DNA of 64,000 nt from Ceratopteris richardii (Eukaryota; Streptophyta; Polypodiopsida; Polypodiales; Pteridaceae), in the NCBI GenBank assembly GCA_020310875.1, contig CM035439.1, forward strand, positions 138,201,852 through 138,265,851, written 5' to 3'. Position numbers and translations under genes: made by a program. The first letter of the stretch is position 1. Each line of letters begins with the position of its first letter. Shown in pieces: positions 34,343-44,238 of the stretch. A model generated the notes under the pieces. That model ran no database searches. It was not told the DNA's origin and saw only the letters and a program-made list of their open reading frames with translations.

Positions 34343-34800
34343 AGACATTCATGTGCAAAGGCACCATTTTAAGTGTTCACAACACATAGACACATGCCAA
34401 GACACAAGGAAGTAGCTCATGAGGGGGTCAACGACACAGGAGATTACTCACAAGAGAAGTGGAAGTTGCATAATTTTTATGCCTCTCAAATGCATTTTCT
34501 TCTACATGTGGGATATGTCACCCCCTCACGTGTTATCTCTCATAATTTTGTGAGGAAGGAGGATCATCAAACCCCCATCACATGAGGTACTTGAAATTTT
34601 AATTTTCCTCTTTTTGGGGAAGGCAATAGAAGGTGTTTGTTAGCCCCAAAAATGGTGAATTTTTATGCACTAACGAGGTTCTATTTGGCAGAAAAATACG
34701 CTTGATTTCAGGTACTTGAAGAGTGGATTTGATGATAGGGGAGACGTATTTGGAGCGCGTAAGGCCCTCCTACGGACATGAGGCGCTGACGTTATTCCAA

Positions 34801-35346
34801 CAAATGAAAAAAAAGCACAGCAACTGTTTGATGAGTTTCCAGATAGAGATAGCATATGCTGGAATTCACTAATGACTGGATATGGACATCATGGACATAA
34901 TGAAAAGCATTTGGGCAGCAGAGAAAGGGATAGAAATTCATGATGAGATTTCTAAGAAGAGTCTTCTTGCAGAAGATAATCCATTGTGCACAACTTTGTT
35001 GGATATGTATTCTAAATGTGGTCTTCTTTCAAAGGCACAGGAAGTATTTGATAAGCTTCCATTCCACGACATAGTTCCGTGGAACACATTAATAACAGGA
35101 TATTGTCAAAATAACATGAATAAGGAGGTATTGCGATCCTATGAGAGAATGAGACAAGAGGAGGTTTCTTCTGATGCAATAACATTTGCAAGCTTACTTA
35201 AAGCTTGTGTTAGCATAGGATCTCTTGAATTGGGTGAGCATATACACAAAGAGATTCAAGGAAAAGGGTTGCTACAGAATGATGGTATTCTTGCTACTTC
35301 CTTGGTCGATATGTATGTGAAATGTGGTGAGCTTCGAAAGGCATGT
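34801..35346 (+). pseudogene. Captured PPR-protein fragment (5' LTR copy)
   Basis: The plus frame 34,882-35,352 carries PPR motifs of about 35 residues: LDMYSKCG with VFDKLPFHD, WNTLITGYCQ, TFASLLKAC with LGEHIHKEI, and LVDMYVKCGELRKA. These are typical of plant PLS-class PPR proteins, which bind organellar RNA. An earlier motif (QQLFDEFPDRDS, WNSLMTGYG) lies at 34,816-34,880 in another frame, so a small indel or deletion near 34,890 broke the copy. The fragment ends mid-motif at about 35,346 and joins the ATPase piece. No N-terminal targeting peptide or C-terminal E/DYW domain is present. It is a fragment, not a working gene. Confidence 0.88.
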
Positions 35347-35960
35347 GATTGAGAATGTGTTTTTAAATACCAGTCGTGATATTGTAGAGTGTGAAGATGA
35401 GCATAAAGTGTATGGCTCACCAACTGAGACTGCATTATTAAATTTGGGATTATTTCTTGGGGGTTCCTATTCTGCAGTGAATTCTAGTTGTGAAATGGTC
35501 AAAGTTGCTCCCTTCAACTCTTTCGAAAAGAAAATGTTTGTGCTAGTGAAAAGAAGAGATGGTCTGTATCGATCCTTTTGCAAAGGAGCAGCTGAGATAG
35601 TGTTGAAGGCATGTGATCATGTGATGGATGAGATGGGGGCTTCAAATCCATTGGAAGCTTTGGAACGGCAAAAGCTTGAAGGAATTGTTCGTGCATATTC
35701 ACAGGAAGCTCTTCGAACATTATGCTTGGCTTATGTGGATCATGATAGTATGTCTGAGTGTGATGAAGTGTGTCCCAAAGTGGGGCTTACTCTTGTTGCA
35801 ATTGTTGGGATCAAAGATCCTGTTCGTCCAGGTGTCAAAGATGCTGTAGATCTTTGTTTGAAGGCTGGCATCAAAGTGTGCATGGTAACTGGGGATAACT
35901 TGGAGACTGCAAAAGCCATTGCTCATGAATGCAACATATTGACTGATGGGCTGGCTGTTG
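35347..35960 (+). pseudogene. Captured type IIB Ca2+-ATPase fragment (5' LTR copy)
   Basis: The 233-residue frame (35,324-36,025) matches the nucleotide-binding and phosphorylation domains of plant autoinhibited Ca2+-ATPases (ACA family). Seen are GSPTETALLNLG, PFNSFEKKM, the nucleotide-binding KGAAEIVL, IKDPVRPGVKDAV and MVTGDNLETAKAIA. The DKTGT phosphorylation site, all membrane helices and the calmodulin-binding N-terminus are absent, so it cannot pump. It reads without an intron, which could mean capture through RNA or an intronless source gene. The frame ends GILKRRKGEF, which is no longer ATPase. Confidence 0.92.
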
Positions 35961-36199
35961 AGGGTCCTTCTCCAGCTGCCATAACATCGTGTGGCATTCT
36001 TAAGCGACGAAAAGGGGAGTTCTGACAAGAAGAAACGGAAAAGGAGAGTAAGGGGCTGGCAGGTCCGTTGGTGTCGCAGACCTGACGAGTCAGAAGAGTG
36101 GGCGGTCGTGGCAGAAGGCGGAAGGGAGTTCGCTGAAAAAGGGGGGGAAGAGTGAGAGAGCTGGGGGGAAAAAAGGAGTGAGAAAAGGCATCTGCTGGG

Positions 36200-36880
36200 G
36201 GGCTTCTGTGCGGGGGTGGCAGCGTGTATAGGGGTGTGCGACGCTGTCTCAGTCGTGGACGTGTACCGTATGATTCAGTACGATCTTCAGGGCGTTCCTT
36301 TCGGCTGTCGTGGGGGCTGCCCTCAATCATCACGCCTCCTCTCTTCTGCTCTTCTCCAACTCCAACCAAGCATCAGATCTCTCTCTCCCGCTCCGTGATT
36401 ATAGTTCCAGTCGCCAGGGCTAGCATCGCCATTTTTTGAAGGATCTGATACAGAAGAAGCAAATTCTGGGTGGCCTCCTGCTGCTTCTTCCTTCCAGATT
36501 CTCAAGCCACGGTAGCGCAGATGGATCAGCTGATTCTGAAGACATTGATGCGGATATGCTTGAGAACATTTCAGAACTAGAGCAACTGCTCATACACAAA
36601 ACCTTACCTTATCCTGTGTACTTCGCATTTGAGAATAAGAAGATACTGTCTCTTTTACGAGAAGTTGAGGAGAATGATGCTGCAGGGAAGCATGCAACAG
36701 CAGTAACTGGAGGCTACAAGCTTGTGGTTCCTGTTCAGAGCCGAAGAAGTTTGCAACGATCAGCTTGTCAAATCTGCAAGCTTGGCTTCCTGGTTTGCGT
36801 GCGAGATGTGGAATGTTACAAGCTCCTCTTGTTCTCTGGTACATCGTGAAGGTTGAGATCGATGCAGTTATACTAGTAAC
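36200..36880 (+). pseudogene. Captured nicalin-like fragment (5' LTR copy)
   Basis: Successive plus-strand frames match plant nicalin-like proteins (ER membrane, BOS complex) in order: VYRMIQYDLQGVPFG (frame 36,216-36,398), RSVIIVPV (36,224-36,439), then LGGLLLLLPSRF, ISELEQLLIHKTLPYPVYFA and ATAVTGGYKLVVPVQ (36,436-36,849), then NLQAWLPGLRARC and MLQAPLVLWYIVK (36,765-36,962). Frame changes between these show indels. Membrane helix and C-terminal half are missing. Identification rests on motif recall; nicastrin is a more distant relative and the main alternative. Confidence 0.8.
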
Positions 36881-37320
36881 TTGGGTTCAAATCAGGTTTA
36901 TGACCTCTTTTCTTTCTTGTTTATCTGCACGTTTTCCTCTTCATATCGTTTCGAAGGCCTAAACGAGCATCAATTAGAATGTACACTTCACCCCCATAAA
37001 TGTTTAACATAACTGAAGGACTTAAAATTGAAGTACTAATGGATGTACAGAATCGTCTACACGCAGTACCTGGGTTTGGCTTGCTACTAAACTCTGTACA
37101 TCCGATGCTATAGAAGATCAGATTTTATGTCCTAATCATTTGAAGTGTGATGTTATCTTGCTCATGGACTTCGCAGGCCAGTACGCACCCAGTAGGTATC
37201 GAAGTATCTGCATAAGTCGTGTGGTGGTTTATCTGCAAGATTTTCGAGCATTCTGTACTCTTCATCTAGTCATGCGCCTGTGCACTTATGATGTGTGACT
37301 TGTATCATTGTACACATAAA

Positions 37321-37336
37321 GTAGGCTTCGGCCTAC
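37321..37336 (+). other. UUCG-tetraloop hairpin followed by T run (5' LTR)
   Basis: GTAGGC TTCG GCCTAC forms a perfect six-pair stem closing a C(UUCG)G loop, the most stable class of RNA tetraloop. CCGAGTTTTT follows. It is in the distal part of the LTR near a TATATA box. It may help RNA 3' processing or packaging; this is inference. Confidence 0.6.
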
Positions 37337-38052
37337 CCGAGTTTTTGCATATATACCTGTAGGCTGTGTAGCCTGTTTTTTTCTGGAAAGCTGGATCGTT
37401 TCTTTATATTACTGGCATAGAGTATGTTACTATCATAGGCTTGCTCTAGGGACATAAGTATCCTTCCTGTGGCTGGCCAGTTTTAATCTTTGCCGGTAGT
37501 ACGCCGTGATACAATTGCCTCTTTTGCAGCCGTCGGCATGTATACACACGGTCGCCTTTCCATTCTTTGTATGCTTCGCCTTATAGGCGATGGCATCAAG
37601 GTGGATCATTTTAAACCTTAAATCCAAATGTGATAATCCGTTTGAACTGTTTTAGGATTTGGAATCGTCCAAAACCACTCTACTCCATACTGATTAACGC
37701 AAACCTCCTCAAAGGACAAGCAAAGGACAGTCGAGTACTTGGAAAATTTGCCTCATTATACACTTTAGGTTGTGTGGGAGAGTAAGGGGAGGCTGGGAAC
37801 GAGTGGAGGCATGTGTGCAAGAGAAAGATAGAATGGCTCCATGTGCGTGGGAGAGGTAATAAGGGAATAAGGGGGCAGAGTGCACGGGGCTGTATCAGTG
37901 AGTCAAGAGGACCTGTGTGCATAGACATAAGAAGAGCCCATTTCGAGATAATTGTGGGCTCTAGGTAATCCAAGTAGACTGATTGCGAGGGGTTAAGCAA
38001 AATAAAGGCTTCCACAATCATCTTTTCCTTGGGCTTAAGAGCCTGTTCATTT

Positions 38053-38070
38053 TGGTGCGTTTGCCGGGAA
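38053..38070 (+). promoter_or_regulatory. Gypsy D primer binding site
   Basis: TGGTGCGTTTGCCGGGAA begins three bases after the LTR. The TTTTGG...GTTGCCGGG-like context resembles that of Tat/Athila-type gypsy elements as I recall them; the tRNA is not assigned. Confidence 0.75.
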
Positions 38071-38156
38071 TAGCTTGGTACGTCTCTATAAGAGAGTGCC
38101 ATAGGTTCGCCTAGCGCCACAGGTTGGCCGAGCTTGCGGACCCCAAGATCTAGTAC

Positions 38157-39701
38157 ATGAGCGAGGAGAGCTCATCGTCAGTAGCAACACAAACTCAAAG
38201 AGAGGAACGCGCTCAGAGAAGAGCCCTTGAAAGAGAAAGAAGAAGGTGGGAACCGCCAGGTGAGTGGACCTCGATTGGTTCAAAGAAATCGGTCAAAAAC
38301 GTGTACTCCCGTAGGAGGGTCGCAAATCAAGTACGACAATTTGAAGGAGGGATCCTGAAGCCACGTGCGCTAAATTTTTGGGATCGAAGTGATATTGATA
38401 TCACACCTCTGTTCGAAATGGCTCAGCGGATTTCAGTTCACTTGGGGGACTTCACCAAGTTTTCAGGTACTCGGGACGAAGATCCGGATAGCTTTATCCA
38501 GTTGTTTGAGGTCACCTGTGAGGCCAATGATGTAGTTGACCAGGACCAAAGGTTGAGAATTTTTCCGGCTATTCTCCGTGATGAGGAAGCCAATTGGTAT
38601 GGGAATTTGACACCACAAGAGCGTGGAACTTATCAAATGCTCAAGGAAGCCTTCTTGGCAAAGTTTCGACGACAAGGCTTCCAAGATAGATTGGCCCAAC
38701 AAATGGATTATTTGCGACAAGGAGTCAATGAGAGCATCGACAACTATATTCAGAGAATGGAAACATTAGTAAGAAAGATGGGCGTGAATGCCCCGAATGA
38801 TGAGACATTGAAACGTAGATTCATTTCAGGATTGCGAGATCCTACGGCACAACAGCATATCAGCCTGACAAGACCTGCGACCTTAATGGATGCTAAGGGA
38901 CAAGCAAGGCTTTGGGAGGAAGTACAATTATGCCAACAAAGGAAGATGGAGCTCTTATACGAGCCTATGGGAGGCCCAGGAAATATACCGATGAAAGATC
39001 CGGGTCAAGGAAGTCCCGCATTGACGACCCCAGCTTTGGTAGCTGCCACTAGCACGCCAGGCGAGGTAAAGCCTACGCTAACCGAAGAACGAATATTGGA
39101 ATTGGTCACGCAAGCTATTAAAGTTGCCACGATAACTCAAGAGACGTACACAGTAAAACCAGAGGCCACTACAAACCCGAATCAAGTGTTTCGATCAAAT
39201 ACATGGTGTGGAAAGTGCCATGGTTATGGCCATTTGGCTTCAGAATGCCCCACAGTCTCGAGAGTATTCACAGATAGATCGCCACCTAGGATGCGTTGTA
39301 CTTTTTGTGGAAGGACAAATCACACAGAGGACCGATGTTACAACAAGAGAGCCTATGAAGAAAGGACCATGAAATCAGGAGATACAAGAGAAAGACCTTA
39401 CACGGGATTGCCCGCCAAAGTGTCCCACCTACCTCTCGTTGGGAAAACAGACCGACTTATGGATATGGTGCTCAGGGTCAAGGAGGAGACTATCCAAGAG
39501 GAGCTCCGCGTGATCAAAGAAGAGATGGTCCAATCCAGTGCTGGAGATGTCATGGCTTTGGCCACACTCAATCTAGATGTCCAAACAAAAAGAAACCAAT
39601 TGACTATACCCCACTATGTAGGTACTGTAGTGGAGAAGGCCACTTTGATGAGGATTGTCCAAAACGAAGAGCTGCCTCTGGCAAGGAAAAAGGACCAGTA
39701 G
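38157..39701 (+). CDS. Gypsy D Gag
   Basis: 514-residue frame. An Arg/Glu-rich N-terminus precedes the retrotransposon gag domain (about residues 85-265), with DPDSFIQLFEVTCEAND, RDEEANWYGNLTP, LKEAFLAKFRRQGF and RFISGLRD. Two zinc knuckles follow: CGKCHGYGHLASEC (about residues 353-366) and CTFCGRTNHTEDRC (about 381-394). After about 39,400 this frame loses family character while the +2 frame gains two more knuckles, so the real protein probably shifts frame there. Gag forms the particle and binds RNA. It starts 107 bases after the 5' LTR. Confidence 0.92.
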   Translation: MSEESSSSVATQTQREERAQRRALERERRRWEPPGEWTSIGSKKSVKNVYSRRRVANQVRQFEGGILKPRALNFWDRSDIDITPLFEMAQRISVHLGDFTKFSGTRDEDPDSFIQLFEVTCEANDVVDQDQRLRIFPAILRDEEANWYGNLTPQERGTYQMLKEAFLAKFRRQGFQDRLAQQMDYLRQGVNESIDNYIQRMETLVRKMGVNAPNDETLKRRFISGLRDPTAQQHISLTRPATLMDAKGQARLWEEVQLCQQRKMELLYEPMGGPGNIPMKDPGQGSPALTTPALVAATSTPGEVKPTLTEERILELVTQAIKVATITQETYTVKPEATTNPNQVFRSNTWCGKCHGYGHLASECPTVSRVFTDRSPPRMRCTFCGRTNHTEDRCYNKRAYEERTMKSGDTRERPYTGLPAKVSHLPLVGKTDRLMDMVLRVKEETIQEELRVIKEEMVQSSAGDVMALATLNLDVQTKRNQLTIPHYVGTVVEKATLMRIVQNEELPLARKKDQ

Positions 39702-39895
39702 GATCCTCGAACTATGTTGATACTCAGATGCATCCCACATCAAGAGCTCAAGAGCACGTTCCTACGATCGGAGTAGTGTTCAAGACACCGAACCCTCAAG
39801 AAGGCTCTAGCTCGTCGATGCACTTTGTGGATGCTTACGAGGCCAAGAACCCACACAAAGATCCAACTGTGGCAGTAGTCACAAGAACTCAAGAG
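39359..39895 (+). CDS. Gypsy D Gag C-terminal extension / Gag-Pol link, shifted frame
   Basis: Frame shared with pol, open from 39,359 to a TAA at 39,896-39,898. It encodes two further CCHC knuckles, CWRCHGFGHTQSRC and CRYCSGEGHFDEDC, then a Ser/Glu-rich linker. After the TAA the same frame is open into pol. Either a one- or two-base indel near 39,400 plus a nonsense mutation damaged a single Gag-Pol frame, or the element uses frameshifting and readthrough. The sequence alone does not decide. Confidence 0.75.
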
Positions 39896-40054
39896 TAATC
39901 GAAGAAGAATCCAGGAGGCGAAGGTGAAGAAGGGAGTCAAGAAAGGATAGCTGAACACGAAGAGGTAGAAAACCAAGTTGGAGGATTTGTTGGGCAGCAA
40001 GAGTTTGAGGATGGGGAAGAAATTGAGATCCTTCCACCAGTAACCAAGGAGTTT

Positions 40055-43000
40055 GTGCCGGGCATAGCACCATTCCCTGAAAGATTGAAAGCTCCTACAA
40101 CTAGAAAGGAAAGACAAAGCTCGGAAGAAGTAGATATTGTGAAGTTACTTGCTGACACTGAAGTCACACTGGACATTGGCACATTGCTAAAATGTTCGCC
40201 TGTTTATAGGAAACAATTCTATAACGAATATATAAAGAAGCCAAGGAAAGCTCGAGACAAAAATAGACAAGATAAAGATGTCCAAGGTATCATTCAAAGC
40301 ATTACGACGCAAATTGATTCGAACGCTCCAGCTGTGACGGTCGAGATTAAAGGATATGCAGTCCCTGGTGCTCAGTTAGATAGTGGAGCCGCAGTCAACC
40401 TTATGACAGAGTTCATGATGAAAGCTTTGGGCCTAAACCACATGGAAGAAACGCCGATGTCCTTGAGGATGGCAGATCAAACACAAGTGAAGCCTGCGGG
40501 TCTGTTGAAGAATGTAAGCACAGTTGTGGGCGGTCTAGAGTTTAAAGTCGATTATCTGATAGTAAGACCAAGGACCTCGGAGGCTACCTTCTCGATCCTA
40601 CTTGGACGGCCATGGTTGGTGCAAGCCGAATGTGTGCATGACTGGCGCACAGGTTTTATTTCGATAGGGCCAAAGTCTGATCAGATTCAGTTGCAAGTAT
40701 CCCCACCCTCGAGCAACAAGAAAAAGACAATAATAGTAGATGAGATGGAAAAGAAAGAAAAGGAGAAAGCAAGGCACGAGAGTGCACGAGCTAGGTTTTC
40801 CTTGAACACGGACGCCTACAAGAATCTGCTTCAAGACGGGTTCAACTTGCAGCTCTTTAAGAATCAAGACACGAAGATGGGAGAGTACCAAAATCCATTG
40901 CTCTATAACGACGATTCGGACCAGGAGTTGCTTGGATGGTTGACACATACAAGTAAATTTGATTGTTACATGTTGAGTATAGATTCAAGTAAAAACAAAG
41001 CTACTCAATCCCTGGAGAAGGGAACTTCAAAAGAAGAATCGAAACGAGAGTTAGCTCCGGCGATGGAAGTGCAACAGTTGCGAGACAGAGTTAGAATGCT
41101 AGAAGCAGAAATTCTAAAGAGAAGTCGAGAATCGGAAAAAGAAGCGAAGAGTAAGACTAAATTGTCGGAAGCCATTGCAAAAGCTGAATTGAAGAAACTA
41201 GGTTCAATTGAAAGAGAACAAGACAATGATTTACTGGCCGACCATGCACGCTTGATTGGAGAACACATTCCAATCACAGTATCATCGAGAAATAAAGATT
41301 ATTCGCGAGAAGCTCAGTTGGAAAAATGGGAAGTCTTTCCAAAAAAGTTCTTGAGTATAGGGTCAGAGCTACCAGATGGAGTACGAGACTGTATTAAAAC
41401 GACACTCAAAAATTTTAGCGAGGCCTTTGCATGGTCGTATAGTGATCTGAGAGGAATTGATCCCCAAATCTGCCAACATTATATAGACCTGGAAGAAGGC
41501 ACACGACCAATATGTCAACGACTCAGGCGAACGAATCCAGTCTATTCGGAACTGATCAAGCTGGAATTGACCAAATTATTGGAGGCAGGATTCATATACC
41601 CCATTGCATCTAGCGAATGGGTATCACCAATTGTAGTTGTGCCGAAGAAAAATAAGAAAATCCGTATTTGCATAGATTATCGGAAGTTGAACGAGCGCAC
41701 GAAGAAGGATCATTTCCCCTTGCCATTCACTGATCAAATCTTGGATAGAGTGGTTGGCCATAAGTTGTACTCATTTTTGGATGGTTTCAGTGGGTACAAC
41801 CAAATCCAAATTCATGAAGAGGATCAATCCAAAACTACTTTCACGACAGAATGGGGTACGTATGCATATCGGGTGATGCCATTTGGATTATGCAATGCAC
41901 CGGCCACATTCCAGAGAGCAATGATAGCTGCATATCAAGACTACCTGCAGGATTGGATGGAGAGGATCGAAGCAATTTTAAGAAGAAGCATCGAAAAAGG
42001 CATCGCATTGAATCCTGAAAAGTGTACATTTGGAGTACGAAGAGGATTGCTTTTGGGTCATGTCATTTCCGACAAAGGGATTGCGGTTGACGAGGATAAA
42101 GTGGAGAAAATTGGACAACTCCCACCTCCGCAAAACTTGCGACAACTCAGAGGATTTTTGGGCCATGCAAACTATTATCGACGATTTATATTAAATTTTG
42201 CATCTATAGCGGCACCACTGACGACTCTTTTGAGGAAGGACCAACAATACCAGTGGACGGGAGAGTGTCAAGTTGCATTCGACTCGATCAAAGAGAGGTT
42301 AATAAATGCACCGATTTTGGTAGCACCTGATTGGACGAAGGAATTTCATGTACATACCGACGCTTCTCATACTGCAGTTGGAGCAGTACTATGCCAAGCC
42401 GACGAAAAGAAGATGGACCATCCTATTTACTATGCAAGTCGCAATTTGAATAGCACTGAGAGGCATTATACGACTACAGAGAAGGAATGCTTGTCGATGA
42501 TCTTTGCGGTGAACAAGTATCGGCACTACTTGATGGGAAAGCATTTCACTTTTTATGTGGATCACGAAGCCCTTAAGTACATCATTAATAAACCAGAGTT
42601 ATCAGGACGACTGATGAGGTGGATTCTACTTCTTCAAGAATTTCAGTTTACAGTGGTAACCAGACCAGGCAAAGCACATATATTGGCCGACCATTTATCT
42701 CGAATTGTTAATGAGGAGCCAATCTCTGGTGTGCCCGACGATGCTCCTGATGGGCATCTATTCCAGGTTGATGCGAACGTACCTTGGTATGCCGATTTGG
42801 TGAACTTCTTGTGCACTACTAAATACCCGCCAAGAGCAGGCAAGAGAGAAAAGCAAAAGCTGTTAGCATTGGCGAAGCATCATAGCATCATTGGGGGGAA
42901 ACTCTATCGATATTTTGTTCATGAGAGCATTTATCGGAGGTGTCTCGAGGAAGAAGAAGCAGATCTAGTGTTGAGGGCTTTGCATGACGAACCTTGCGGT

Positions 43001-44038
43001 GGACATTTTGCTGGTGAATTGACGGCAAGAAAGATATTATTAGCAGGGTATTGGTGGCCAACATTGTTCAAAGACTCTTATGCATACTGTAAGAAGTTTG
43101 ACAAATGCCAACGAATGGGAAAACCCACATTATCACATGCTGCTCCTCTTACGCCGGTATTGGCTCTTAAGCCGTTTGAGAAATGGGGAATTGATTTTGT
43201 GGGGCCTATTGATCCTCCCTCACGACGAAGATCCAATAGGTATATCTTGGTCTGTACTGATTATGTTACAAAGTGGGTGGAAGCCAAAGCTCTGAAGACT
43301 GACCGAGCTGTTGATGTAGCGAAATTTCTGTATGAGCAAATTATCACTCGATTTGGATGCCCATTGGAAATAGTGAGTGATAGAGGGACACATTTTGTCA
43401 ATGAATTGATCGAAGAATTAATGGAACTCTATAAAATCAAACATAGAAAGAGCACTCCATATTATCCGAGGGCAAATGGACAAGTGGAGGTCACCAACAA
43501 AATCCTTGAACAGATTCTGACAAAAACAGTAGCTGTGCATAGGCGAGACTGGGATGAGAGACTTTTGGAAGCTTTGTGGGCGTATAGAACATCCTACCGA
43601 GTGACGACAAAGAGCACTCCGTTCTCTCTAGTATATGGCGAGGAAGCCATTTTCCCTATCGAAAAAGAAGTGCCGACATTAAGAGTGGCCATCGAAGCCA
43701 GATTGGGCGAGGAAGAGTCATTAAAGGAGAGGTACATACAATTGGTCAAGCTGGAAGAGAAGAGACTTATCGCACAACAAAGCTTGGAAGCCATTCAGAA
43801 GAGACGTAAGGAAAGACATGACAAAAATCTCAAAACCTATGTGATTCAGGAAGGGGATTTAGTACTAGTCTATGATAGTAAATATTATAAATTCCCAGGA
43901 AAGTTGCAGACAAGATGGGCGAGACCGTTTAAGGTGGTGGAACTCAATTCCAATGGTTCCATGCAAATCCAAGATTTAGGAGAAGAATATGCTCCCGTGA
44001 AGGTTAACGCGCTACGAGTTAAACCATATTTCAAGTGA
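40055..44038 (+). CDS. Gypsy D Pol (protease-RT-RNase H-integrase), RT core deleted
   Basis: 1,327-residue frame. Protease: LDSGAAVNLM near residue 109 and LLGRPWL. A charged coiled-coil-like stretch follows (about 330-410). RT (about 480-700): RICIDYRKLNERT, FSGYNQIQI, MPFGLCNAPATFQRAM, GIALNPEKC. Between FQRAM and the last motif the sequence runs DYLQDWMERIEAILRR, so the 20 or so residues that carry Y-x-D-D are absent; the deletion is in frame. RNase H: HTDASHTAVGAVL, TTEKECLS, YVDHEALKYI. Integrase: HHCC zinc domain (about 975-1,015), then Asp in CTDY, Asp in SDRGTHF and Glu in NGQVEVTNK with exactly 35 residues between the last two. The C-terminus has KLQTRWARPFKV, a GPY/F-like motif. A functional integrase looks possible; a functional RT does not. 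Confidence 0.95.
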   Translation: MPGIAPFPERLKAPTTRKERQSSEEVDIVKLLADTEVTLDIGTLLKCSPVYRKQFYNEYIKKPRKARDKNRQDKDVQGIIQSITTQIDSNAPAVTVEIKGYAVPGAQLDSGAAVNLMTEFMMKALGLNHMEETPMSLRMADQTQVKPAGLLKNVSTVVGGLEFKVDYLIVRPRTSEATFSILLGRPWLVQAECVHDWRTGFISIGPKSDQIQLQVSPPSSNKKKTIIVDEMEKKEKEKARHESARARFSLNTDAYKNLLQDGFNLQLFKNQDTKMGEYQNPLLYNDDSDQELLGWLTHTSKFDCYMLSIDSSKNKATQSLEKGTSKEESKRELAPAMEVQQLRDRVRMLEAEILKRSRESEKEAKSKTKLSEAIAKAELKKLGSIEREQDNDLLADHARLIGEHIPITVSSRNKDYSREAQLEKWEVFPKKFLSIGSELPDGVRDCIKTTLKNFSEAFAWSYSDLRGIDPQICQHYIDLEEGTRPICQRLRRTNPVYSELIKLELTKLLEAGFIYPIASSEWVSPIVVVPKKNKKIRICIDYRKLNERTKKDHFPLPFTDQILDRVVGHKLYSFLDGFSGYNQIQIHEEDQSKTTFTTEWGTYAYRVMPFGLCNAPATFQRAMIAAYQDYLQDWMERIEAILRRSIEKGIALNPEKCTFGVRRGLLLGHVISDKGIAVDEDKVEKIGQLPPPQNLRQLRGFLGHANYYRRFILNFASIAAPLTTLLRKDQQYQWTGECQVAFDSIKERLINAPILVAPDWTKEFHVHTDASHTAVGAVLCQADEKKMDHPIYYASRNLNSTERHYTTTEKECLSMIFAVNKYRHYLMGKHFTFYVDHEALKYIINKPELSGRLMRWILLLQEFQFTVVTRPGKAHILADHLSRIVNEEPISGVPDDAPDGHLFQVDANVPWYADLVNFLCTTKYPPRAGKREKQKLLALAKHHSIIGGKLYRYFVHESIYRRCLEEEEADLVLRALHDEPCGGHFAGELTARKILLAGYWWPTLFKDSYAYCKKFDKCQRMGKPTLSHAAPLTPVLALKPFEKWGIDFVGPIDPPSRRRSNRYILVCTDYVTKWVEAKALKTDRAVDVAKFLYEQIITRFGCPLEIVSDRGTHFVNELIEELMELYKIKHRKSTPYYPRANGQVEVTNKILEQILTKTVAVHRRDWDERLLEALWAYRTSYRVTTKSTPFSLVYGEEAIFPIEKEVPTLRVAIEARLGEEESLKERYIQLVKLEEKRLIAQQSLEAIQKRRKERHDKNLKTYVIQEGDLVLVYDSKYYKFPGKLQTRWARPFKVVELNSNGSMQIQDLGEEYAPVKVNALRVKPYFK

Positions 44039-44238
44039 TGCTAGGTTAAAAGAGCCAGACGAGATCCAAACGAAATGACGAAGTAGACTCCTTGTACATA
44101 CATGTATAGTATTATATATATATGCGCATATGTGATCTATGATTTGTGTGTCATAAATATCATTCCTTGCTAGCTCAAGCATTTGGACTTCTAATATTTT
44201 TTGTGTTATGCAGAGACTGTTAGAGCCTAAGTAACAAA

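Larger units (their letters stand above)
34638..38049 (+). repeat. Gypsy D 5' LTR (3,412 bp)
   Basis: TG...CA ends. Contents from left: PPR fragment (about 34,801-35,346), Ca2+-ATPase fragment (35,347-about 35,960), GC-rich segment, nicalin-like fragment (about 36,200-36,880), then about 1.15 kb without coding sequence that includes a UUCG-type hairpin (37,321-37,336) and a TATATA box (about 37,350). The last part is the likely U3-promoter/R/U5 portion; the gene fragments would then lie in U3. Confidence 0.95.

Noticed and set aside
35324..36025. A functional Ca2+-ATPase gene
   Set aside because: No membrane helices and no DKTGT phosphorylation site; it is a fragment of the cytosolic domains.
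37680..38120. 146-residue minus-strand ORF at the Gypsy D 5' LTR end
   Set aside because: Antisense, crosses the LTR boundary and primer site, no domain; the corresponding ORF in the 3' LTR is truncated.
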